Translations under genes and position numbers: made by a program | Part shown: positions 1 through 10,130 of the stretch, piece after piece | How positions within the stretch are numbered: the stretch's first letter is position 1 | Layout: every line of letters begins with the position of its first letter | The notes under the pieces: model-generated | Database searches by the model: none | What the model saw: only the letters and a program-made list of their open reading frames with translations | What the model was told of the DNA's origin: nothing | DNA from: Clostridia bacterium | Lineage (GTDB): Bacteria; Bacillota; Clostridia; TANB77; CAG-508 | Direction of reading: 5' to 3' | NCBI GenBank assembly: GCA_017404025.1 | Contig: JAFRDD010000051.1 | Coordinates: 1 to 41,606, forward strand | Length of the DNA stretch: 41,606 bases

Positions 1-3000
1 GTTATACAAATGACAAGCAGTTATTTCACTTTCTTTATAATTGTTATAATAAAGCTCATCATTAGCACATCTTAATATTGATTCAAGCTTATCTGTTTGA
101 ATTGTTGTTGTTATTCCACCACCATTACCTTCTTCTCCACCTTCTCCTGAATTAGCACCAGCAACATTATCACCTGAATCAAATTCCCAAACAGATGTTT
201 TCCAAGTAGGATTAATTATTGGTGTTCCATTAAGATACTCATAACCATTATCAAATGTAATGAATTCTGAATCTATTTCATCTTCTAATTTAGTATTGAA
301 TATCAATCCATAAAATGAATTGTTCATCTTGATTATAAGTGGATTATTATCATCATCCAATGCTTGTGTATCATCAAGACCATCATATTCAATTATTGCT
401 TCCTGAAGTACTTTAGTATATAATGTATATGTTGAATCATTTATATAATATGTAGGTGGTTCGGAATTTGGATTTAATTTTTCAAGAACAGGATTACCAC
501 TAGCATTATTATATTGAATGTAATATTTTGAATAATCATATACAGATTGTTTTTCTTTTTGGAATGTATCTAAATCAACACTTACTAAACCATATTCTGA
601 TTTCTTATAATTATACTTATCAATATTTATGATATGGTTGTTCAAATATATTTTCTTAGATGTCTTACCAAGTTCACTATCAAATCCCATTACATTGGTA
701 AAGTATGCACCATTTGCATCAACATGAATTCCATCATTAAATGTATATGATGGATAGAAGAACTTTGTTTTTAAGAATATGTCTTCTGTATATGTTGATC
801 CACTTGGTAATGATGATACTGTTGTTACTGCAGATGATAATGAATAATCTGTTACACCTTCTTTAAATAATGCAAGTGTATCATATTTTACAGAGCCAAA
901 TAATGTACTATATTTTATATATTCAGCATTATTTCTATCACCAGCATTTATTAATGATATATATGTATTATAATTTGAATTATTAAGTACATTTATAAGT
1001 TTAGTTTTTATAACATCATTTCCATTATAATCTTCTGCACTGTTTCCAGTAAAATAACATGTTGAATGATATGTATCAATATATATTCCATTCTTATCTC
1101 CAATAATTTTACCATTATATGTCTTATTGCTTGAAGAATTGAAATAGTCTTTATTTATTGACATATGAATATCATATGTTATTTCATAAATATTATTTAT
1201 ATTTGTTCCTTTACAATAAAATGGATAATAATTATCTTTAGATGGATTTGATTTAGAATGCACTTCACAATCTTTTTGAATAAAACCAACTAAACGATTA
1301 TATGATGTTGATGATGAACCAGAAATCATCTTTACAGATTCATTATCTTCAACAGCAACAAATCCATCATTTGTCTTATAAAAATATCTAAAGCCTGGAT
1401 TATTTTCAGTACTATTTATTGCTTTAATAGTTCCAATGTTTGCTGTTGCTAAATCATCTGCTGTAAGTCTGCTAAATAAATTAGTAAATAAAATATTTTC
1501 TGTGTTATAATCTTTAAGAGCAGTTTGAACACCTTTTATCTTATCAGTATAATCTTTAGAAGGCCAAGTTAATGCTTCTGCTTTAATACAGATACTTTCA
1601 TCTTTAGATATCCATTCTCCATCAGTATACTTATTAGTTTCATCTTTAACTATTTCCATATTGCTATATGGGACATAAGTATAAATACCACTAAAAGAAA
1701 TTATATATTTTATTTTTTCACCATTGACAGAGAATTGTGTTATACGATACCTATAATTAGTTTCTCCTTCTTTAGAACGAAGAATTTCTGATTCTGTTGG
1801 ATATACTGCATCAGAAATTGATTCTAATGCATTCTTAATTGCATTTAATGGAATTATTTTTGAAATATCTGCATCAGATGCATATATTGTGTTACCAGTT
1901 ACATCAATATCATATATTGTCTTAATTGTTTCAGAATCATCTAATGCAATATAATCAATGTAATCAGTTCTTCTATATAATTTTTCACCTCTAGCTTTTA
2001 AGTCATAAATTGATTTTATTGAATTTGAAAGCTTTATATATTGATTTACTGGTGTATATTGTTGCTTTACATAGATTTCATTATAATCAGTAAATTGTTT
2101 ATCTAATGAATTTAATGGTAATTTTCCACTTGATAAAGAAATTTCACCTTTCATTTCTTTCCAAGGACGTACCTTGAATCCATAGTATTCCATACTACCA
2201 TTTCTAACAAGACCATCATATTTTACATATTCATCATCTATTAACTGATAGTATGCTACACCACTATCTAAATCAGATCTTGATGGTAATGATTCACATA
2301 CAACATATGTGGCTGTTGAACTAGCATTTTTCTTATATCTAAATGGTTTGTCAGAACCAAATTCTACAGTATTCTTTTGCTCAGATGTTTTTACATAATA
2401 TACATATTTTACATAAAGATTCAATGGAACAGATGAATAACCTTTTATATCATCATATTTATATGGAGAATATGTTTTTCTTTCTGATGAATATTTATAA
2501 TATACATCTTCTCCATAAGGAGCAGGATTACCTGAATTTGTTCTTTCTTCAGATGCCTTTATTACATTCTTAAATATTTCAAGTGTAATATTACCAGAAG
2601 GAATCTGTACATATTCTTCTACTCTTTCATATATATTATTTTCTTCTATTTCATTTCTAGTATTATACTTAGTAAATGCATATGTATACACTGTTGAACC
2701 AAGTTCAATAGGAACATTAGGAGAAATATTTACAATATGATTATATGTTGAAGTAGTTTCTGTTACAATATATGAATATTCAATACTAAATGTATCAAAT
2801 CCGGTATTTGTATATGCATATGTATTTAATATTACATCCCCTGAGTTTGTATAAAGTCTTGAATACTTTGGCATTTGCTCAGTACCGTCAATCTTAAATT
2901 CATAAGACAATTTCAATTGTCCATTAAGAATGTCTTTACCAGTTACAGCTCCATTTCCTGTAACATCAATCTTTGTTGATGCTTTATTTAATAAAACATA

Positions 3001-5082
3001 TTCTTCACCATTTGCAAATGAATATATGTTCTGCTGTTCAGTTCTTGGTATAAGTTGAACAATTTCAGCATCAACATTATATGTAAGATTGTTGATACCT
3101 AAATTATATATTGTGTTATCAAAATATTTTATATCTACACCTTCTCCAGAAGGTTTCTTAGCATATGCTCTAACTCCATAGTAAGCAAATGAATTGCCTA
3201 TCTTTAATTTTGTATATGTAGTATAATGTCTTGTCTTTCCTGAGAATGATTCATCAATCAATACTAATGAATCTCCCTTTGATACTTGTGGTACACTTAC
3301 ATCAATATTATGTAATGTAACAGTATCTTGTGTTATATTATATGTATAATTTGTTGCTTTCTTGTATGTACCACCGCTATCATCACTTAATGAAATAGAA
3401 ACAAATTTATGAAGATAAAAATCACCATTATCTGATTTATTTACATATACATATAATGCATCACCAGATTTCTTTAATGAATAATATAATACAGTCTTTG
3501 TATATGGGTTGCCTTTTGGCGTTGACACATATGTTGTAACACCACTATTAACATCTTCAGATGTCTGGTATTTTTCATTATACATTATTTGATTTCCATA
3601 GAAAACGGATATGTTTCCTTGGAATTTAGTTTCACCTGAATTAAGTTTATAAATAGCAATTAGTTCAGGTTCTCCTTCTATCTGTGGAACAAATTTATTA
3701 TGCAATTTATAATTTGCATTTATATATTCTACATAACAGTGAGTATTTGCATATGCTTGAAATGCAGGAGCATCTGTAATTGCAGTTAATGAATATGCAC
3801 CTTCTGTAACAGCATTAGTTTCATATTTTAATATTACATTTAATGATACAAGTTCATCATATGATAATGGATCTTCATTACTGCTTATATTTCCAGTTCT
3901 TTTAGAATTTATATAATCTACTAAACCTGGTAAATATGCTTTTATTGTATGAGTAACTTTATTTAAGTTAGTTTCTTTATAATAATAGAATTCAGAATTT
4001 CTTTCAGAAAGATATGCACTATATATGTTCATTACAGTTGCTTTACTATCAACTTCTGAAAAACCATAACCTATTTCTCCAGCAAGCCATCTATAAGCTA
4101 ATGCAGCTTTATTATGTAATGCTTCATATTCTGTTCTAGACTTATTTAAAGTACAATCATATGCTAAAGGATTCTTTTCTTCTTCATTAACATCAGAATA
4201 AAGTAATATTTCATAACTTACTCCATTCTTATCTGTTAACATTACTGATGCTTCATTAAGTTTATAATATGCAGCAACATTAAACCATAAGAAATCTTTA
4301 ATATCAGCATAATTTATATCAAGAGATAATGGCTTATTTACAACAGTAAATCCAAGTTTTACAGAATTTTGAGATATTGTGTTGCCATTCTCATCTTTCT
4401 TAATTGATTTAAAATTCTGTAAATCATATGAGAAACCAGAACTTGCACTTTGACTTACTTTATTAAATTCATATGCTCTTTCAAATCTTACATCAAAATA
4501 ACAAAAACCACCATAACTAAATCTCCAGTCAAAACCAAAGTCATCATTTTTATGAGAAGTTATTGTAAAACTATCTGCATGATTAACAATATTAGTTGTA
4601 AATATAATATAATTTATCATTGTTATTACACTATCGCTATTTGCATGAACTGACTGTAAAAACAATTTTGCAGATTCTGTACTACCTAAATTAAATACTT
4701 CATTAAAAGCACTTGATAGACTATTAAGATAATCACTTGGAATATTATTCCAAGTATTATTAAAGTTTGTTACAGTTATACCACCAACAATAGAAGCTTT
4801 AAATGATGTACCGTTTTTATAATTTAAACTATTGTATGATAATGTGCCATAACTAATTCCACTTCCTGTATCAACAGTTACAGAACGTGATGATTGAGAA
4901 GTATTTCCTGTAGTAACAGATTCTGTTTGCTGCGAAGTAGATGAACTGCTACTAGTTCCACTACTAGTTCCACTACTAGTTCCACTACCAGTATTAAGTC
5001 TATCTTCTACCTCATAATCAATATTTATTGAACCAGTATTACTCCATCCTCCGCTCCCACTATAATCATTATATCTACTCAT
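1..5082 (-). CDS. Giant virion structural protein, N-terminal part (runs off the window)
   Basis: An open frame without any stop runs 1,694 codons from ATG at 5082 to the window edge, so the C-terminus is missing. The protein is rich in Tyr, Asn, Ser and Thr and looks like many beta-strand segments, as in large phage tail or baseplate proteins. After a short Gly/Ser N-terminus there is a flexible linker of three SGTS-type repeats (near residues 33-45). A late Gly-rich linker (GEGGEEGNGGG) lies near residue 1650. I recognise no named family. An ATG 12 bases upstream is followed by a stop after five codons, which fixes the start. A late-type AT box precedes it. The virion role is inferred from size, composition and promoter class. 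Confidence 0.75.
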   Translation of the reverse strand, partial: MSRYNDYSGSGGWSNTGSINIDYEVEDRLNTGSGTSSGTSSGTSSSSSTSQQTESVTTGNTSQSSRSVTVDTGSGISYGTLSYNSLNYKNGTSFKASIVGGITVTNFNNTWNNIPSDYLNSLSSAFNEVFNLGSTESAKLFLQSVHANSDSVITMINYIIFTTNIVNHADSFTITSHKNDDFGFDWRFSYGGFCYFDVRFERAYEFNKVSQSASSGFSYDLQNFKSIKKDENGNTISQNSVKLGFTVVNKPLSLDINYADIKDFLWFNVAAYYKLNEASVMLTDKNGVSYEILLYSDVNEEEKNPLAYDCTLNKSRTEYEALHNKAALAYRWLAGEIGYGFSEVDSKATVMNIYSAYLSERNSEFYYYKETNLNKVTHTIKAYLPGLVDYINSKRTGNISSNEDPLSYDELVSLNVILKYETNAVTEGAYSLTAITDAPAFQAYANTHCYVEYINANYKLHNKFVPQIEGEPELIAIYKLNSGETKFQGNISVFYGNQIMYNEKYQTSEDVNSGVTTYVSTPKGNPYTKTVLYYSLKKSGDALYVYVNKSDNGDFYLHKFVSISLSDDSGGTYKKATNYTYNITQDTVTLHNIDVSVPQVSKGDSLVLIDESFSGKTRHYTTYTKLKIGNSFAYYGVRAYAKKPSGEGVDIKYFDNTIYNLGINNLTYNVDAEIVQLIPRTEQQNIYSFANGEEYVLLNKASTKIDVTGNGAVTGKDILNGQLKLSYEFKIDGTEQMPKYSRLYTNSGDVILNTYAYTNTGFDTFSIEYSYIVTETTSTYNHIVNISPNVPIELGSTVYTYAFTKYNTRNEIEENNIYERVEEYVQIPSGNITLEIFKNVIKASEERTNSGNPAPYGEDVYYKYSSERKTYSPYKYDDIKGYSSVPLNLYVKYVYYVKTSEQKNTVEFGSDKPFRYKKNASSTATYVVCESLPSRSDLDSGVAYYQLIDDEYVKYDGLVRNGSMEYYGFKVRPWKEMKGEISLSSGKLPLNSLDKQFTDYNEIYVKQQYTPVNQYIKLSNSIKSIYDLKARGEKLYRRTDYIDYIALDDSETIKTIYDIDVTGNTIYASDADISKIIPLNAIKNALESISDAVYPTESEILRSKEGETNYRYRITQFSVNGEKIKYIISFSGIYTYVPYSNMEIVKDETNKYTDGEWISKDESICIKAEALTWPSKDYTDKIKGVQTALKDYNTENILFTNLFSRLTADDLATANIGTIKAINSTENNPGFRYFYKTNDGFVAVEDNESVKMISGSSSTSYNRLVGFIQKDCEVHSKSNPSKDNYYPFYCKGTNINNIYEITYDIHMSINKDYFNSSSNKTYNGKIIGDKNGIYIDTYHSTCYFTGNSAEDYNGNDVIKTKLINVLNNSNYNTYISLINAGDRNNAEYIKYSTLFGSVKYDTLALFKEGVTDYSLSSAVTTVSSLPSGSTYTEDIFLKTKFFYPSYTFNDGIHVDANGAYFTNVMGFDSELGKTSKKIYLNNHIINIDKYNYKKSEYGLVSVDLDTFQKEKQSVYDYSKYYIQYNNASGNPVLEKLNPNSEPPTYYINDSTYTLYTKVLQEAIIEYDGLDDTQALDDDNNPLIIKMNNSFYGLIFNTKLEDEIDSEFITFDNGYEYLNGTPIINPTWKTSVWEFDSGDNVAGANSGEGGEEGNGGGITTTIQTDKLESILRCANDELYYNNYKESEITACHLYN
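4949..4984 (-). repeat. Three tandem 12-base repeats coding a Ser/Gly/Thr linker
   Basis: The unit TGGAACTAGTAG (minus strand) occurs three times in perfect tandem and encodes a flexible SGTS linker near the N-terminus of the giant structural protein. Exact DNA identity makes it a candidate site for repeat-number change by slippage. Confidence 0.8.
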
Positions 5083-5101
5083 ATAATTGTTAACATATTT
5101 C

Positions 5102-5113
5102 TATATATAAAAA
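5102..5113 (-). promoter_or_regulatory. Late-type promoter box for the giant structural gene
   Basis: The 12-mer TTTTTATATATA reads on the minus strand and ends 19 bases before the ATG at 5082. The same 12-mer ends 16-18 bases before three other start codons in the window (at 11125, 23867 and 33439). It resembles the T4 late box TATAAATA. Promoter function is inferred. Confidence 0.45.
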
Positions 5114-5138
5114 TAATTTTTCATAATTATATAAACAT

Positions 5139-5166
5139 TAAAAAAGGAACCTATTCAGTAGGTTCC
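5139..5166 (-). terminator. Rho-independent terminator overlapping a stop codon
   Basis: On the minus strand an 8-bp stem (GGAACCTA / TAGGTTCC) with a short loop is followed by a run of T. The TAG stop of the upstream 186-residue gene lies inside the 3' arm. It separates that gene from the giant structural gene. Confidence 0.8.
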
Positions 5167-5711
5167 TCTATTATATTATGTACTTGTTCTATAAGCCAAT
5201 CTTTATTTTTATGTTCTAATTTATATCTTTCATCTAATTGAGAACGAACATAATTTATTATTGTTTCATTTGAAATTGGTCTTTGGATATGTTCTTTAAT
5301 TTTTTTAATTATATCAGATATTTCAAACTTAAGATTAAGATCATCTAAATCATTTCTTTTATATTCTTCTTTAAATACTTTATTATATAAATCAAATAAT
5401 ATTTCAGTAATATAACCATACATAAAATCATTATCTAATTCATCAAATGAAAATAATTCTTCAATGGAAATTCTTTTTTCACTATATACATTTACTGCTT
5501 CATGATTTATATATGAAAGATTTATAAATGAATCTGAATACATTCTAACATTAAGACATTTTTTATATATCATTTTTACAAATTTATCATTTGACTTAAT
5601 ATCATTGATTATATCTGATTCTCCATCCCAATAAAATATAATTGGATATGGGCTATCATTTAATAATGTATCATTATAAGTTACATTAATTGCAACGAAA
5701 CATTCTACCAT
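5151..5711 (-). CDS. Unknown protein, 186 aa
   Basis: Acidic, mostly helical-looking soluble protein with no signal peptide or membrane segment and no motif that I recognise. The N-terminal third is hydrophobic and beta-like (residues 1-30); the rest is charged, with many Asp/Glu/Lys/Asn residues. It stands alone between divergent transcription units and ends inside its own terminator. A CTATATT element lies about 30 bases upstream of its ATG on the minus strand, but the matching TTGAATTT box seen at other early-type promoters is not clear here. Probably an early or middle phage gene; function unknown. Confidence 0.75.
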   Translation of the reverse strand: MVECFVAINVTYNDTLLNDSPYPIIFYWDGESDIINDIKSNDKFVKMIYKKCLNVRMYSDSFINLSYINHEAVNVYSEKRISIEELFSFDELDNDFMYGYITEILFDLYNKVFKEEYKRNDLDDLNLKFEISDIIKKIKEHIQRPISNETIINYVRSQLDERYKLEHKNKDWLIEQVHNIIEEPTE

Positions 5712-5840
5712 ACTTTACTATTATCAATATATAATAAATATAGAAACTTTCATAAATTATTTTTTATTTGTAAAAGAATTGTATAGAATAGGCTCACATT
5801 TCTATTTTATTATAATAAGAAATATATTTCATGATAGTAG

Positions 5841-6872
5841 ATGAAGGAGTTGTTGATAGGAGATATGCATTTTGGTGTAAAAACAAATGCAACATACTGG
5901 CTTGAAACACAAATTGATTTATTTGAAAAACAGATATTTAAAATTATTGATGATAATCCTGATTTAGAAAGAATTGTATTTCTTGGGGATTTATTTGATA
6001 TTAGATATTCAATCAATCAGCAGATAGGAATTGAAGTAAAGAACATTATTCGTAAATTAGCAGAAAAATTTCAATATCCTTATGAAATAATTTTTCTTGC
6101 AGGTAATCATGATTATTATTCACCTCTTGAAGAGTTTGATAAGTATAATGCATATGAATTAGTATTTGGACCAGAATTTAGAAAATGTTATCCAAATGTA
6201 AGATTCGTTAATAAAGACCCATATTATGATGGACATGGTGGATTGTTTTTACCTTGGTATTGGACAGAAAATCCAGACCATTTTGATGACCTGCTTTATC
6301 AATATAAGTTCGGTACAGAAGTAAAAGCAATTTATTGTCATGCAGATTTAACTATATGGCCAGGCGGAAGAATTTCTTCTTTAAAAGGAATCCCAGTATA
6401 TTCAGGACATATTCATTATTTATATGATGATGAAATTGGAAATCTCCATAATCTTGGTGCTGCATTACAATTGACATTTGGAGATATAAATCAACCAAGA
6501 TATCTTTATCTTTTAGAAGACTTCAAAATAATTGACAAGATTGAAAATGTAACAACGCCTTCATTCAAAAGAATATTTAATGATGACATATTTACAGTTG
6601 CTGAAGAAGATTTTGTAAATTCATATATGCAGATATGTGTATCAGCAAGCAATATCAATAAAGCACAATATATTGATCAGTTGAAGTTACTTAAGACAAC
6701 ATATACATTTGCTAACATAAGAGTTCATGTATTAGATGATGAGGAAATTGAGAAGCCATTAGTTTCAGCATCAGGATTCAATACAAATATTAATGATTAT
6801 ATTGAAAGTAACATTCCTGAGCATTTGAATGATAAGTATAATATATTGAAACAAAGAATTCAAAATGATTAA
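5841..6872 (+). CDS. 47: SbcD/Mre11-type recombination nuclease subunit (T4 gp47-like)
   Basis: Calcineurin-type metallophosphoesterase, 343 residues, close to the length of T4 gp47. The metal-ligand motifs appear in order: GDMH (D8, H10), GDLFD (49-53), GNHD (88-91), CHAD (H167) and GHIH (189-192). With gp46 it forms the SMC-like nuclease complex that resects DNA ends for recombination-dependent replication and helps degrade host DNA in T4-type phages. Its gp46 partner lies one gene downstream, separated by a glycosyltransferase that overlaps the end of this gene by 8 bases. The start is the first ATG giving the conserved N-terminal strand and Asp-x-His motif. Confidence 0.93.
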   Translation: MKELLIGDMHFGVKTNATYWLETQIDLFEKQIFKIIDDNPDLERIVFLGDLFDIRYSINQQIGIEVKNIIRKLAEKFQYPYEIIFLAGNHDYYSPLEEFDKYNAYELVFGPEFRKCYPNVRFVNKDPYYDGHGGLFLPWYWTENPDHFDDLLYQYKFGTEVKAIYCHADLTIWPGGRISSLKGIPVYSGHIHYLYDDEIGNLHNLGAALQLTFGDINQPRYLYLLEDFKIIDKIENVTTPSFKRIFNDDIFTVAEEDFVNSYMQICVSASNINKAQYIDQLKLLKTTYTFANIRVHVLDDEEIEKPLVSASGFNTNINDYIESNIPEHLNDKYNILKQRIQND

Positions 6873-7677
6873 AGCAATTTTTACAAACATAAAAGATGAA
6901 CATCGTTATCTTGAGGAATGGCTTGAATATCATATTCGTATGGGATTTAATAAGTTCATATTGTTTGAGGATGCTGGTAGTCGCTCACATTTAGATATAA
7001 TAAATAAATATTCTAAAGTTACTAATATTGACTTTTATGATAATATTTTAAAAGCAGATTCAGTTGAACTTAAAGATATTACATGTTTTAATTATATTTT
7101 AGAGAATTATAATGATATAGACTGGATTATTAAATTAGACCCAGATGAATATCTTGTTCTTGATAATAATATGACTATTGATGATTTACTTTATAATGTG
7201 AATGATGATGTAAATCAAATAACATATTTATGGAAACTTTATAATGCATGTGGGTTAATTGAAGAACCAAGTCATGGAAAATATTCTGTAGTTGATACAT
7301 ATATTGGAGATATTGATATATCACAATTAGCAGATTATTTTACAACTAATACATCAAAAAATGAATATGAATTAGGTAAGTCATTTTTGAGATATAAATG
7401 GTTTTTAACAAATACAAATTTACATATATCAGATGGATTTCCTCATTATATTATTGATAGTGTAATATTTTTTGATAATGGACATATCAATCATTATATT
7501 ACTAAATCATTTGAAGAGTTCTATAATAGATTGAAAAATAAAGGAGAATACAATAAAGAATTTTATAGAAAGATTGGAGATTTTTTTGTATTGAATCCTG
7601 ATATGATTGAAAAGATACCAGAAATTGAATCAAAATTTGATGTTGATATATTTTCATTTGAAACAAAGATAAATTAA
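6865..7677 (+). CDS. Glycosyltransferase, family-2-like (Glyco_tranf_2_4 / GT92 type)
   Basis: The N-terminus shows the KDEHRYLEEW segment typical of this family (backbone nucleotide-sugar site), and DPDEY at 92-96 provides the Asp-x-Asp-type metal site. Near the C-terminus the NHYITKSFEEF segment matches the usual His-Tyr-x-x-Lys-Ser ending of the family. No signal peptide or membrane helix. It should transfer a sugar from a nucleotide sugar; the acceptor (DNA base, virion protein or host surface) cannot be told. Its ATG overlaps the end of the gp47-like gene by 8 bases and it ends 8 bases before the gp46-like ATG, so it is translated as part of the recombination operon, an unusual place for such an enzyme. 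Confidence 0.8.
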   Translation: MIKAIFTNIKDEHRYLEEWLEYHIRMGFNKFILFEDAGSRSHLDIINKYSKVTNIDFYDNILKADSVELKDITCFNYILENYNDIDWIIKLDPDEYLVLDNNMTIDDLLYNVNDDVNQITYLWKLYNACGLIEEPSHGKYSVVDTYIGDIDISQLADYFTTNTSKNEYELGKSFLRYKWFLTNTNLHISDGFPHYIIDSVIFFDNGHINHYITKSFEEFYNRLKNKGEYNKEFYRKIGDFFVLNPDMIEKIPEIESKFDVDIFSFETKIN

Positions 7678-7685
7678 GTTTGCTT

Positions 7686-9383
7686 ATGATAATTAAAGAT
7701 ATAAGAATACGAGATTTTAAATCTCTTTATGGAGAAACATATTTTAATTTTATGGATCTTGATGGCCTTATAAAGTTATCAGGCCCTATTGGTGCTGGTA
7801 AGACATCATTAGCAGAAGCAATTCTTTATGGTTTATATGGGGTAGTAAAAGGCCAAAATAACACAAGTCTTGTTGCTTGGAATACACAAGAATGCGAAGT
7901 TGAAATGAATATTGTTTCTAAGAATAAAGAAGTTCATATTAAAAGAAATATTAGAGAACCTCTTATTGTTGAAATAAACGGTAAGACTCTTTCTGCATCA
8001 AGTAAAAGAAATACACAAGAAATACTTGAGGAAGAAATATTTGATGTTCCTAAGTTAGCTGTAACAAGAATGTGTATCATTTCATTTAATGCATTCTCAA
8101 AATCATTAGCAAACATGAATCCTGCTGATACAAAACAATTCCTTGATGACATATTTGGCTTTAGACTATTTACTGATTATAATAATGAGATTGTAATTGA
8201 AAGGAAGAACCAAGTAAATGAATCAACTAAACTTAATGCTATTTATACAGAAACTGAAAATCAGATAGCAAGACTTAAAGAAAAGAAAGAACAACAAGAA
8301 AGAGAAATAAAACTTTCTATTGATACTAAGGCATTAGATTCTGAAAGAGAAGGATATGTAAATGAAGGAAAAGAATTGAAAACTAAAAGAAATGAACTTG
8401 AAGATGAGCAAGATGAAAAGATAAATGTAGTAAATAAAGAGATAAGAGAAATAGAAAGAAAAATTACCGAAGCATCAACTTTAGGTAAGCAAGAGAAATC
8501 ATATTATAATACTTTCAAATCTGGAATATGTCCTACATGCGGTAGTAAAATTGATGCATCTCATATAGAAAAACACAGGTTAGAGATGATGAAGTATGCT
8601 GAATTAGTAAACAATTATAATGATGAGAAAGCGAAGCTAAAAGAAAAGATTGAACAGATTGAAGAAGAATATGAGCCTAAGATTAATGAATTGAATCTTA
8701 AGATGAAAGATCTTGCAAATAAGATTAATAAAATTGATTCTGACATCAAGATATTTGAAAACAATCTTAGGGTTGTAAATTCAAATTATGATGATCTTAT
8801 TAAAGAGCAAGAAGAAAAATTAAAGACTGTTAAAGAAAAGATTGATAAGAATGATATTGAGATTGGTGAATGGAATGAAATGAATGAACTATTCACTAAA
8901 ACATTAAGATATAATTTATTAAATACACTTATCCCTCACATCAATAAAAGTATACAATATTATATACAAAAATTAGATCAACCATATAAAGTTGAATATG
9001 ACCAAGAATTCAAATGTCATATTTATGTAGATACTTATGGTAAGGAAATTAGTTACAGTAACTTAAGTACTGGACAAAAGAAAACACTTGATATTGCAAT
9101 CATATTTGGAATATTCCAAAATATTATTTCAAATGTTGATTTCAATGTAATCTTTCTTGATGAGCTGTTTAGTAATATGGATGCAGATTCCAGAAATACT
9201 ATGTTAAGTCTTATTAAAGAAAACTTTGAAGAAGACAAGTCAGTATTCATTATGAATCATGCTGAAATGAATGATGATTTCTTTAAGCATAAGATTAGAG
9301 TAAGTCTTGTTTCTAAAAAGATTAATGTAAAGAAATTAGGAGACATTGTTGTTAACGCCTCTAAATATGAACAGATTTTTTAA
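7686..9383 (+). CDS. 46: SbcC/Rad50-type ATPase subunit (T4 gp46-like)
   Basis: ABC-type ATPase of the SMC superfamily, 565 residues against about 560 for T4 gp46. It has a Walker A motif GPIGAGKT (33-40), two long coiled-coil arms, a zinc-hook CPTC (about 282-285) between them, the LSTGQKK signature (about 460) and Walker B VIFLDE (about 488-493). It partners the gp47-like nuclease two genes upstream. I prefer the ATG at 7686 over an in-frame TTG two codons earlier, because it directly begins the conserved first strand (MIIKDIRIRDFKSL). The arms are much shorter than in bacterial SbcC, as expected for a phage version. Confidence 0.93.
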   Translation: MIIKDIRIRDFKSLYGETYFNFMDLDGLIKLSGPIGAGKTSLAEAILYGLYGVVKGQNNTSLVAWNTQECEVEMNIVSKNKEVHIKRNIREPLIVEINGKTLSASSKRNTQEILEEEIFDVPKLAVTRMCIISFNAFSKSLANMNPADTKQFLDDIFGFRLFTDYNNEIVIERKNQVNESTKLNAIYTETENQIARLKEKKEQQEREIKLSIDTKALDSEREGYVNEGKELKTKRNELEDEQDEKINVVNKEIREIERKITEASTLGKQEKSYYNTFKSGICPTCGSKIDASHIEKHRLEMMKYAELVNNYNDEKAKLKEKIEQIEEEYEPKINELNLKMKDLANKINKIDSDIKIFENNLRVVNSNYDDLIKEQEEKLKTVKEKIDKNDIEIGEWNEMNELFTKTLRYNLLNTLIPHINKSIQYYIQKLDQPYKVEYDQEFKCHIYVDTYGKEISYSNLSTGQKKTLDIAIIFGIFQNIISNVDFNVIFLDELFSNMDADSRNTMLSLIKENFEEDKSVFIMNHAEMNDDFFKHKIRVSLVSKKINVKKLGDIVVNASKYEQIF

Positions 9384-9386
9384 GCT

Positions 9387-10121
9387 ATGAAAAAATTTTT
9401 ATTGATACTTATGCTGATGCTAACAGTGTTAGTATCATGCGGAACTACTAATTATGTTAGTAGGAGAACAGTAAATGAAATGGATGAAATTTCATATGTT
9501 CTTGCTAATTATTATCCACAACTTCATAATTATTATATGGAAGGTGTATTGGATGTAGATTCTATGAAAGAAATTGTTTTAGATGATGGTACTATTGATT
9601 ATAAAATTAAGTATCATTTTATGAGATATTATTACAGAAATTATTCTGATAAGATAGAAGCTCTTAAACTACATTTTCCTGAAATATATGAAATGTATGT
9701 TAGTGGTGTAGTTGATGTCAATAGTATATATAAATATGTTGATAAAAATACTGGTATAATAAGACATCATGTTTCATATAATAGAATATATGATTATTAC
9801 TATCATTATTATCCAAGATATAATGGTACACATATTTATTACTATAGACCACGAGTACAACCACCTCCACCAAGGAGACCACGAGTAGAATCAAGGCCTG
9901 AAGCAAAACCTCAACCTGGAAATAGACCACCTGAAACCAGACCTAATGACAGGCCAAGAGATAATGGAAATAATCCTGGAAGACAACCTAATGTAAATCA
10001 AAATAATCCACCAAGAACAGGCGGAGGAACTGTAAATAGAGGAAGTCAACCAAATAGAAGTACAGGCAGTTCAAACGGAAGTAGAAGCAGTGGAACTAAT
10101 AGTGGTGGAAGAAGAAGGTAG
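9387..10121 (+). CDS. Phage-encoded lipoprotein with duplicated domain and Pro/Arg/Gly tail
   Basis: The N-terminus is a lipoprotein signal peptide: MKK, a hydrophobic core, then lipobox LVSC, so the mature protein should begin at Cys18 and be membrane anchored. Two related segments follow (about residues 31-80 and 90-140); each has an FP or YP near its start, then a YxxGVxDVxS motif, a Gly-Thr/Ile turn and Tyr-rich ends (YYYRNY, YYYHYY). The last about 80 residues are low-complexity Pro/Arg/Asn/Gly/Ser, possibly able to reach through or bind cell-wall layers. It follows gp46 by 3 bases and is the last gene before a strong terminator. Envelope roles such as superinfection exclusion or lysis help are possible but unproven. 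Confidence 0.8.
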   Translation: MKKFLLILMLMLTVLVSCGTTNYVSRRTVNEMDEISYVLANYYPQLHNYYMEGVLDVDSMKEIVLDDGTIDYKIKYHFMRYYYRNYSDKIEALKLHFPEIYEMYVSGVVDVNSIYKYVDKNTGIIRHHVSYNRIYDYYYHYYPRYNGTHIYYYRPRVQPPPPRRPRVESRPEAKPQPGNRPPETRPNDRPRDNGNNPGRQPNVNQNNPPRTGGGTVNRGSQPNRSTGSSNGSRSSGTNSGGRRR

Positions 10122-10130
10122 ATAATAAAA

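Noticed and set aside
5810-6016. Minus-strand ORF at the start of the gp47-like gene
   Set aside because: It overlaps conserved nuclease motifs in antisense and has no features of its own.
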